From Mytilus galloprovincialis (taxonomy: Eukaryota; Mollusca; Bivalvia; Mytilida; Mytilidae): a stretch of 64,000 nucleotides of DNA. Under the pieces are notes generated by a model that was given only the letters and a program-made list of their open reading frames with translations, was not told the origin of the DNA and ran no database searches. Below, in pieces: positions 50,701 to 62,700 of this stretch. Position numbers and translations under genes: made by a program. Positions within the stretch are counted from its first letter, which is position 1. Each line of letters opens with the position of its first letter. The DNA is taken from contig NC_134840.1 in assembly GCF_965363235.1 (NCBI RefSeq), positions 97,166,416-97,230,415 on the forward strand. The letters are read 5' to 3'.

Positions 50701-53700
50701 CCATGGAACTTTGTTTCAATGAACTGTTTGTTTCTTGAAAATAAATGAGTTCAGAAGTCCTTTTTATAAGAAAATGATTTATTCGTCATGATGATAATGG
50801 TCAATTGAGATGAACCATGCCCTGTGGCAAATATTACATGTCAGGATGTGATCATGTTTATTTGATACAATCATGACCCCTGCTTTGTTCACGTCAGGAT
50901 GTGATCATGTTTATTTGATACAATCATGACCCCTGCTTTGTTCACACGTCAGGATGTGATCATGTTTATTTGCTACAATCATGACCCCTGCTTTGTTCAC
51001 ACGTCAGGATGTGATCATGTTTATTTGCTACAATCATGACCCCTGCTTTGTTCACACATCAGGATGTGAGCATGTTTATTTGATACAATCATGACCCCTG
51101 CTTTGTCAGGATGTGATCATGTTTATTTGATACAATCATGACCCCTGCTTTGTCAGGATGTGATCATGTTGATTTGATACAATCATGACCCCTGCTTTGT
51201 CAGGATGTGATCATGTTTATTTGATACAATCATGACCCCTGCTTTGTCAGGATGTGATCATGTTGATTTGATACAATCATGACCCCTGCTTTGTCAGGAT
51301 GTGATCATGTTTATTTGATACAATCATGACCCCTGCTTTGTTCACATGTCAGGATGTGATCATGTTTATTTGATACAATCATGACCCCTGCTTTGTTCAC
51401 ATGTCAGGATGTGATCATGCTTATTTGATACAATCTTGTGAAGATGTGATCATGTGTATTTGATACAATTATGACCCCTGCTTTGTCAGGATGGGATCAT
51501 GTTTATTTGATACAATCATGACCCCTGCTTTGTCAGGATGTGATCATGTTTATTTGATACAATTATGACCCCTGCTTTGTCAGGATGTGATCATGTTTAT
51601 TTGATACAATCATGACCCCTGCTTTGTTCACATGTCAGGATGTGATCATGTTTATTTGATACAATCATGACCCCTGCTTTGTCAGGATGTGATCATGTTG
51701 ATTTGATACAATCATGACCCCTGCTTTGTCAGGATGTGATCATGTTTATTTGATACAATTATGACCCCTGCTTTGTCAGGATGTGATCATGTTTATTTGA
51801 TACAATCTTGTCAGGATGTGATCATGTTTATTTGATACAATCATGACCCCTGCTTTGTCAGGATGTGATCATGTTTATTTGATACAATCATGACCCCTGC
51901 TTTGTTCACATGTCAGGATGTGATCATGTTTATTTGATACAATTATGACCCCTGCTTTGTCAGGATGTGATCATGTTTATTTGATACAATCATGACCCCT
52001 GCTTTGTTCACATGTCAGGATGTGATCATGTTTATTTGATACAATCATGACCCCTGCTTTGTTCACATGTCATGATGTGATCATGTTTATTTGATACAAT
52101 TATGACCCCTGCTTTGTCAGGATGTGATCATGTTTATTTGATACAATCATGACCCCTGCTTTGTTCACATGTCAGGATGTGATCATGTTTATTTGATACA
52201 ATCATGACCCCTGCTTTGTTCACATGTCAGGATGTGATCATGTTTATTTGATACAATCATGACCCCTGCTTTGTCAGGATGTGATCATGTTAATTTGATA
52301 CAATCATGACCCCTGCTTTGTCAGGATGTGATCATGTTTACTTGATACAATCATGACCCCTGCTTTGTCAGGATGTGATCATGTTTATTTGATACAATCA
52401 TGACCCCTGCTTTGTCAGGATGTGATCATGTTTATTTGATACAATCATGACCCCTGCTTTGTCAGGATGTGATCATGTTTATTTGATACAATCATGACCC
52501 CTGCTTTTTCAGGATGTGATCATGTTTATTTGATACAATCATGCCCCCTGCTTTGTTCACATGTGAGGATGTGATCATGTTTATTTGATACAATCATGAC
52601 CCCTGCTTTGTTCACACGTCAGGATGTGATCATGTTTATTTGATACAATCTTGTCAGGATGTGACCATGTTTATTTGATACAATCATGACCCCTGCTTTG
52701 TCAGGATGTGATCATGTTTATTTGATACAATCATGACCCCTGCTTTGTCAGGATGTGATCATGTTTATTTGATACAATCATGACCCCTGCTTTGTCAGGA
52801 TGTGATCATGTTTATTTGATACAATCATGACCCCTGCTTTGTTCACATGTCAGGATGTGATCATGTTTATTTGATACAATCATGACCCCTGCTTTGTCAG
52901 GATGTGATCATGTTTATTTGATACAATCATGACCCAGGATGTGATCATGTGATACAATCATGACCCCTGCTGTGTACACTGATTGATTGGTGTTTAATGC
53001 ACTACACTATTGTGCTATTTCATGGCGGTCAGTTTTTTATTGGGGGAGAAGCTGGAGAGCCAACCATTCTTACTCCTTAATCCAAATGCCTTTCCTTAGT
53101 GGATGAGCACCAAATACCAGTACCAATTATTTTGAAATTGTTTTGACCAAGTTGGGACCAAAGTCATGAGCAAGTTATTCAACATTATATCTTTGCACAA
53201 AAAACATATTAATTATTTTAATATTGATGTTTCTTACCTTCTAAAATTTTATCATTGACAGTGTCTTCATTAGTCTCTTTGTCGGCCATCTGCTCCATGG
53301 TGCCAGCTCCTGAACTGCTGTCATCACTGGTCTTTGTGTCGGCCATCTGCTCCATGGTGCCAGCTCCTGAACTGCTGTCATCACTGGTCTTTGTGTCCTC
53401 TGCATCAACTTCTTTGGTGTCTGTGGCACCAACTTCTAAAGTATCTTTAGAAACAACTTCTGTAGTGTCCTCAGAAACAACTTTTGCTGTGTCCTTAGAA
53501 ACAACTACTGTGGTGTCCTTGACATTATCTTCTGTGGTATCCTTGACACCAACTTCTGTGGTGTCCTTGACATCAACTTCTGTGGTATCCTTGACACCAA
53601 CTGATGTAGTGTCTTTGTCACCAACTAATGTGGTGTCCTCAGAATCACCTTCTGATTTGGAAGCGTCTTTAACACTTTCCTGCTTAGTGGTATTATCTTC

Positions 53701-56700
53701 ACCACTAACAGATCCAGAGGTTTCTACCTCTTTTGTTACAACACCCTCTGCAGAGGTGTTGTCTCCGCCTTTACTGGCAGTTTCTGAATGGGCTTTTTGA
53801 TTCTTATCATCATCATTACTTGATGAAGTTCTTAAATCCTCCTTGGATTTTATAAGTGAATCAGTTTCTTTTGAACTATCCACTTCAACTTTGCCTCCTT
53901 CCTGGAGGTCATTTTGTCCTTTTGACACTTCTGTGTCATTCCTAACCTTTTGATCAGTTCCATCTTTGGCCTCCTGACCACTAGTGTCTTCACTGACCTT
54001 TTGGTCAGTGGTGTCTAGACCATTTTTTTCACAACCTTCCTTTTTCTTTTCTGTTCCCTTTTGGTCTTTAGCTGTTTCATTATCTGAAACATGCTGACCT
54101 GTTTTAGACTTTTGTCCCGCCTTTTTATCCTCATCTTTCTTGGAGCTACTTTTGTTTTGTTCCTCTGCCTTTGATCTCTGACCATTTTGTCCATGTTTTG
54201 TTTTTAAGCGTTTTTCTCTGGGTGACCTTGAATTGGGTGATGATAATGGAGATGTAGGTGTAAATTCTGGTGCATCTGGATTGAGCTGAGTATTAACTGT
54301 CAATTGATTACCATGGTAACCTTCCCTTGAATCTGTTGAATTCTGACTCTTTTCTGTTGAGTAGAATGAGTCATCGTCACAATCCTCCCACTCATCCTCA
54401 TCTTCACCAACAACAAGATCTCGTGTATCTTCATCCCCCTTGTGCTCCCCATCATCAAAGAGAGGTCTGTGTTCCAGGACATCATCCCCCTCCAAACCAT
54501 CCTGAATCAAACTCATCGTTAAATCATCATCCTCATCCCACCATAACTCTTCTGTCTGAGCTCCGTGAGTAGCTGTACCAGTTGCTTCGCCCCTTTTCTG
54601 TTTAACGGTTGAAGATTTCCTCACTGGGGTTTCACCATCAGAATATTCCACCTCAACACTGTTATCTCCAGGTGTATTATCTAATTTGATGACCAGTAAG
54701 TCTGAATCACAATTGACCACACGATCATCACCTGAAGATGTTGACCTTACTCTCTGGGGTTTAGCTTCATTGGCAGACTTGGCTTTACCCCTTCCCCTGC
54801 CTCTGCCACGCCCAGCAGCCATTCTTGGTGGGGTATCAGGATGTCTGTTTCCTCGTCCTCTGGGTGATGGCTCTCCTCGTGACTTCGTCGGTGTTTCTGG
54901 TCGTTGACGTCCCTTTTCTGAACTTACCCTAGGAGCCTCTTCTGGTGAAGCTAAGAAAAAGATAAAATAAGAAATTGTTTAAAATGGGAATAAAAGATGA
55001 TATCAAAAATACTTTTCAAACTATTTTTCGTAACTTCAGATTTATTACCAAAGTCAGACTAAATTGTTGTGGAACAAACATACTAAGAAAACACCTACTG
55101 AATATTTCTAATAAGTTACTTGCAGTATAAACCATACATAAAAAAAGACCGTTCCTCATTTCCATAGAAATATTACCCACTTCTCCAACTCAATAAAATA
55201 ATACTTTAAATTAATATGCCAAAAATGTGCATAAAAGACTGAAGAAAATTTACAGCTTTCAATGCAAAATAAAATCCATTTCTTAACTTTATATCATCAT
55301 GACTTTTTCTGCTTAATTCAAATTTTTATAGATAAAATTTTTAAAATGTGCTAATTATAAGAAAAAATATTCAAATTCATATAAAAATTAAACTTTGATT
55401 GACTGACTGTTGCTTAACATCTGGCAGATAATATAACATGCATATCAGATAAATGAAATGGGGATAATATAATATACACTGCTGTGTACTAGCCAAATAG
55501 TCTCAGGAAGACATGTCATCCTACTTTGACAAAACTGTTTGCTTTCTTCTAAACTCCATTGTTGAATGCATATGAAAATTAGCAAATAAAGGTCACCGTA
55601 CTGCCTTCAACAATAAAAAAAATTGTAAGGGTTCTGCGGAACCCAGTGTCTCGCCTACTTTTGCTGTTAATCACACACTCAACAAAAAATGAGGAAAATA
55701 ATTAATAAAAATATTCCTCTAGATACTATCTTTTGATTATTATTAAATTGATTATGTTGGATCACTATGTCTCGCTTTTTTTAACAAAAGTAGAAGGCTC
55801 GACAAAAACTCATACCCCAGAGTAACCAGGTGCTCCGCAGGGCACAGCTTTATACGACCCCAGTGGTTGAACCCTGAACAGTTGGGGCAAATTTGGTCAC
55901 AATATTCAAGCTTGGTCAACTTCTATACAAGTTATTATCCTGAAACTAAAAAAATGCTTGTTTTAGGCCCTTTTTGGGCCCCTAATTCCTAATCGGTTGG
56001 GACCATCATCCCCAAAATCAATCCCAACCTTCCTTTTGTGGTATTGAACCTTCTGAAAAAATTTCATGAAGATCTATTAACTTAAACTAAAGTTATTATC
56101 CGGAAACCAATGTGTCTTTGGACAAAGATGATGCAGACAACGCAGACAACATCATACCATTCGATCCCAAAAAAAATTTTGGGTCGTATAAAAAGCAATA
56201 AAAAACTCCATCATAATGTTTTTTAAACAAATTTGAAACAAGAAAACTAAAAGCCTAATCTATAAAAATAGAATATAAAAAAAAACAAGTATGAATGATA
56301 TGAATCATCAACAAGGACTGAATTACCAATTTAATCATTTAGTTTTGCACCATGAATTGGCTCATATTAAAGGATGAAAACAAACAGCAAGCTATAAAAA
56401 AAATATTTTTTTCCCCCAGTGTATTCAAAACATACATGGAAGAAAAAGGATCAGGGATATTCATTCATTACACAAAATCTCTACATGCACTAGACAAAAT
56501 CAAAAGCAAACAAAAGGGGTTAAATTGCTGTTCTTCATCTTAAAATCACAGTGAGGCTTTCAATATAGAACAAAGCATCTCAATGTAAATTCAAAACTTT
56601 CCGTAGCACAAGTATAAGCTGCTTTAAACAACTGCAAATGTCTAAATGCTTAAAATGATGTTTTTCTTACAGCAATCTTCCTATCTGTACTATTTTCCAT

Positions 56701-59700
56701 TGTTTTATAAAGATATAAAGCCACTGCCGTATATGTAATTTAGGAAAAGCTGTTAGATTTGTTTTAAGGAAAGGCTTATTAAAACTGATTATTACTGAAT
56801 ATATCTAATACCCAAACTGATATGAAGTATGAGGAATAATAAATTGAATTACAAATTAATGATGACAAAATAAACGAGCCTAAAAATGTGATTATAAAAA
56901 GGTCACATGCTCTACATTCATTATTAAAAATGTGGCTAAATAAAAACATGAATGGTAAAGTTGCCATGCCATTGTACCTGTACCTTTATGTCGCTCGTCC
57001 ATCTCACCTCGGTCAAATCGACCACTTCCAATACGACCAGCTTTAACCAGAAATCATATTTAATATTATTATATGACTATAAAATATCTCTTTTCTCATT
57101 GGCTAAAAGCATAGGGAATTAGTTTTATAATTATTTATAAACCCAAGAGATACCACATTAAACCTCGGCTATTGGCCTCAGTGAATATCATATCTCTAGG
57201 ATCGATTAATCATTGCATCATAATTAGTTAACGATTCCTCTGATCTGAAAGTTAATTACTGTTTACTATTTCTTTGTAACAAATCACTGGTTTCTGAGTA
57301 TATACCATATCTGTAGATTCTAGTTCCTCAATTAATATTTTTGTGATAAAAAATGTTTATGAACCATTTATATACTTTTCAAACAAAAACTCACCATATT
57401 GACCTCTAATAATAGCATTGACATTACTTAAAAGATGTAAGAAAGTAGAAAAAAATATGTATATTCAATCTACAAATTTTATTTTTAAAAATATAAATAA
57501 AACAATGAATACTGTGAATTCATATCATTCGTGGATATCATTTTTCATGGATTTTGTGGGTGCAAAGAAAACACAAATTTAAATGTTTAAAGGATTTAGG
57601 AGATAACTGTATTGTATTTTAAGCTTGGCCTTCGTAAAACTTAGATTTTACTGTCAGAACTAAGTTTACCTAGCAATCAGAGCGGAGATAGGTAAACGAA
57701 TGCAACAGTAAGTTTTACAATGGCCAAGCTTAAAATACAATATAGTTATCTCCATTCTAATGCCACATATTAAAATAAATGTCATTTAATATATATTTTG
57801 GCTTAAAAATGGCATAAATGAAAAAGTCTGTGAAACTGTTGCATTGTCTTTAGCATCTAAACAATGTGCTCTCATATGTATACTCTGGATGTCAAACATG
57901 AATACTAAACGTATTTTTACTTTCCGTACTCTTCATATTGGTTTCAATATAGACAAAAAGAAGATTTTAAGACTCAAAATGTGACTACCTTGTTTATCTT
58001 TTTTAAAAATTACATACCTAAAAAAAAATCAGAATTCAAAATGGTGGCTTTCTTAGTTCAGACTGGTAGAATGTGGAATCTAATCCTCTCAGAATATTTG
58101 TCAACATCCAATGAAAATCAGGATAACAAACTAATTGCATTAGAATGCTGTGTGATTATATGGTGACTTTGAGAAACCCATGATACAAACAATCCCCTTA
58201 GTTGGTACCCACAAAAATAAATGAATCTACAGTAATCCTACAACAATAAAATTGAGAATGGAAATGGGGAATGTGTCAAAGAGACAACAACCCGACCATA
58301 GAACAGACAACAATTCTAAAGCTTTATTACAACTGTCACATAAACTTAACATTAACCATTAACCAAGAAAACTAAACATTGACCAATGAACCATGAAAAT
58401 GAGGTCAAGGTCAGATGAACAATGCCAAGCAGACATGTACATTTTAACAATTCTTCCATACAATAAATATAGTTAACCTATTGCTTACAGTTTAAGAAAA
58501 ACAGACCAGAACACAACAACTAAACACTGAACAATGAACGGTGAAAATGAGTTGAAGGTCAAATAAAACCTGTGCGACTGACATATAGATCATTAAATAT
58601 TTCCATACACCAAATATAGTTGATCTGTTGCATATAGTAATAGAAAAAAGACCAAAAGTCAAAAATTTAACTTTGACCACTCAACCATGAAATGTCAAGG
58701 TCAGATGACACCTGCCAGCTAGACATGTACACCTTACAATCATTCCATACACAAAATATAGTAGACTTATTGCATACAGTATAAGAAAAACAGATCAAAA
58801 TACAAAAACTTAACTATAAGCACTGAACCATGAAAATGAGGTCAATGTCAGATGACACCTGCAAGTTGGACATGTTCACCTTACAGTCCTCCCATACACC
58901 AAATATACTAGACCTATTGCCTATAGTGTCTAAGATGATATGGACTTGACCACCAAAATTTAACCTCGTTCCCTGATCCATGAAATGAGGTCGAGGTCAA
59001 GTGTCATCTGTATGATGGGCATGAGGACCTTGCATGGTAAGCACATACCAAATATAGTTATCCTATTACTTATGATAAGAGAGAATTTAACATTCCAAAA
59101 AAATTTTACTTTATTTTTCAAGTAGTCACTGAACCATGAAAAATGAGGTCAAGGACATTCAACATGTGACTGACGGAAACTTAGTAACATGAGGCATCTA
59201 TATACAAAGTATGAAGCATCCAAGTCTTTCATCTTCTAAAATATAAAGCTTTTAAGAAGTTAGCTAACGCCACCAGTGCCACTGTCGCTGTAGCCACCCA
59301 ATCACTATCCTTATGTCGAGCTTTCTGCGACAAAAGTCTCAAGCTTGAAAAAAACCTGATTTGTATAAAGTCAATGGTATCACAATATTTTGGTCACGGC
59401 CATGAAATGACCCTGAGTTCTTTAGTTCTGAATTGGGAATGTGGTTTCAATTCATAATGCTTCCTTACCTGGTCTTTTTGCTGGTTCTGTTTGTTTCGCT
59501 TCATCGGATCTAAAAAAAATATATAGAAAATTGCTGACCATGTAGAATAGAATACAAACAAACTAGGAAGTTAGGAACTATACAAAATAAGTAAAATCAA
59601 CATGTACAATACCTGTGCACCAAAAAAAAGACAAACAGTAGTCCGTCCGTCCTTCTTCAGGTTAAATTTTGTAGGTCAAGGTAGTTTTTGATGAAGTTGA

Positions 59701-62700
59701 AATCCAATCAACTTGAAACTTAGTATACATGTGCCCTATGATATGATCTTTCAAATTTAACTGCCAAATTAGAGTTTAATCCCAATTTCACAGTCCACTA
59801 AAGATAGAAAATGATAGTGCGAGTGGGGCATCGGTGTACTATGGACAAATTCTTGTTTATTTCATTTTCTAGAGATAAAGATTATGTTTTTTGTGACTGA
59901 CTGTGACTTTTGGTCTTCACTGAATTCTTGTAATACAAATTAAGGAATCAAATCTTCAACTCCAGTAATTAAATTGATTGATTGATGAGCTGAGTATGAA
60001 AAATGTACTTAAATGTTTATGATTTAAAGGCCATATACATATAAACAATTTATTTTTAATCTTACATATTGGATGTTCTCTAGAGTTAAATTTTTCTCCT
60101 TAAATTCCTTGTTTTGTTACTTACTCAAATTTTTCTTTATCCCATTCTCGTTTCCATTCTCCAGAAGAAGATTTTTGTCTTTCTATCCTTGCATTATCTA
60201 CACGATCTCTGTCAGCTTTCCATTCAAAATACTCTCGTCTTTCTTTACCTGTCATAGTGACGGTCATTTCAAACTTTGATTTAGGAGGTCCATTTCTATT
60301 CTGTAGAAGAAAGCAATTGAAAAAGCACCTTTATTTATGTTTTTGAGATCCTTTGTTTCAATTAAAAAGGGGGACAACCTTTTATGTATCTTTTGTTTAG
60401 ATATAAAAGGAAAGGGTCAAGTTCTTACTTCTTACAAAACTAAGTTTAACCCTAAGTCCTTCAATTCCAAATTACTGTGAAATTTTGTTGATATTTGAAA
60501 AATCTAAAAAATAACACACAAAAAAAAAATTCAGAAAATATATTTTTTACATTAAAACCTGCAATACCATATCTCAAGGAATCATTCAGATTTTCATTAT
60601 AATTGCAATAAATTGTACTATGTGAATGAAAATGAATTGAGATATTAAAACTGCCAACCAACCCCATTTTGTGATTTCATTCAATTTTTAATATTTAACT
60701 TGTTCATAAAATCATTTTAAACAACAACCTTTCCAAACTTTTTAAACTAAATTTGAAATATGCTGAAATTACATAAAAAAAATCATAAGGGTTCCACGGA
60801 ACCCAGTGTCTCGCCTACTTTTGCTGTTAATCGCAGACTCAACAAAAATGAGGAAAAACATCACTAAAAATTTCCCTCTCGATACTGTCTTTTGATTGAA
60901 AGAAGCTTCCAAGTTTGGTAAAAAAATCCAGGATAGTTTATGAATCTAATAAATGTTTTATAAACTTTAACTGCAGACTGTATGTAATGTTAACTGTTCC
61001 AAAAACTAAGTCCATTTATAAGTAAAATACGGAAAAAGTGAATTTTTTTTTTACAAAATTTACTTCTGAATAATATCTTATGATCAGAAACAAGCTTTTG
61101 TCTAAGTTTGGTAGAAATCCAGGATAGTTTAAGAACATTATAAAAATTTTAAAAACTTAAACCACAGAGTGAATGTTTTGTTTCTGGCAAAAAAATTATG
61201 TCCATTTATAAGTAAAATACGGAAAAGTGGAAATTTATTTTTACAAAATTTTCTTCTTGATACTATCTTATGATCATAAACAAGCTTCTGTCCAAGTTTG
61301 GTACAAATCAAGGATAGTTTATGAAAGTTATTAAAATTTTAAAAACTTTAACCACAGAGTGAATGTAATGTTTCCTCGCAGAAAAACTAAATCCATTTAT
61401 AAGTAAAATACGGAAAAAATGGAATTTTATTTTTACAAAATTTACTTCTGGATACTTTCTTATGATCATAAACAAGCTTCAGTCCAAGTTTGGTAGCAAT
61501 TCAGTATAGTTTAAAAAAGTTATTAAAGTTTTAAAAACTTTAACCACAGAGTGAATATTTGTGGACGCCGCCGACGATGACGACGACGGAATGTAGGATC
61601 GCTTAGTCTCGCTTTTTCGACTAAAGTTGAAGGCTCGACAAAAACACACCACTTTACATACAAAAAGACATTTACATGAAAAGCAATTTTGCACAGTAAT
61701 GCCATTTCCATAGATATATAATGGATACTTAATGGAGTTACCATAAAAAGTAATTCTCTGCCTTAAACATAAAACATATCTTTTATGTATTTCTTTTGAA
61801 TTTAAAAGAAACTTAAAACAATTCTAATGACTTTGAACATAATCAAATAGATTTTGATTATCAAAATTATGTGATTATATGAACATTAACTGTATTTTAA
61901 TTGATCTAATTTCTACATTGATCCACAACAGAAGTTTTTGCAATTCTAGTCAATTGAGAAAAAGAGTCAAAGTTAACATACCTACCACAAGCAGGCCTGG
62001 AGTTATTTTCAATGTTGACTGTCTAGAGATAACTATTCTTGAACTACTTAGATCAATTGCCACTGACCCCCATGTACAGATATTGGCTAGGAAATAATCC
62101 CCCCCTTCCCCCTTCCTTTTTCACAAATGAAGAAACCAGGTAAACATAATGAAGATATAATGTAAGAAGAATTTAGCCCAAATTTTGATGAAATTAATCT
62201 AGTGGTTTCAGAGGAGAGGATTTTAAAATATAGTCAATATAAACAAGTGAAACTGCGAGCTACTGCTCACTGATGATACCCCCGCCCCAAGTGGATAATA
62301 TTAATAGTGTAAAAATATGCAAGTGTTCGGTAAACAGGAAGTTGTCGAGTGATGAATCTGAAAACGCATCACACGGTATAGCTGACTTATATAAATCCTT
62401 AAACCAAATTTCAGAAATCCTTGTATTGTAGTTCCTGAGAAAAATGTGACGAAAATTTTCAACTTGGCTATCGTGTGTAAAATCAGACAAGTGTTCGGTA
62501 AACAGGAAGTTGTCAAGTGATGAATCTGAAAACGCATCACACGGTATGGCTGACATATATAAATGTTGATACCAAATTACAGAAAGGGTGGATGTGTAGT
62601 TCCTGAGAAAAATGTGACGAAAGTTTCATGGGACGGACTGACTGACGGACGGACTGACTGACGGACGGACGGACGGACTGACGGACGGACGGACTGACAG

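Noticed and set aside
50841..52972. CRISPR-like repeat-spacer appearance
   Set aside because: The variable segment is just a present-or-absent 8-bp tail, there are no unique spacers, and the genome is eukaryotic. It is a minisatellite.
53255..53800. 181-codon plus-strand open frame (Ser/Val/Thr-rich)
   Set aside because: It is the complement of the in-frame KDTTEV and 57-bp coding repeats of the minus-strand exon. The periodicity leaves the other strand free of stops.
62260..62556. 98-codon minus frame with duplicated peptide CDAFSDSSLDNFLFTEHL
   Set aside because: The peptide duplication mirrors the duplicated 170-bp unit of a dispersed repeat; not a protein family.
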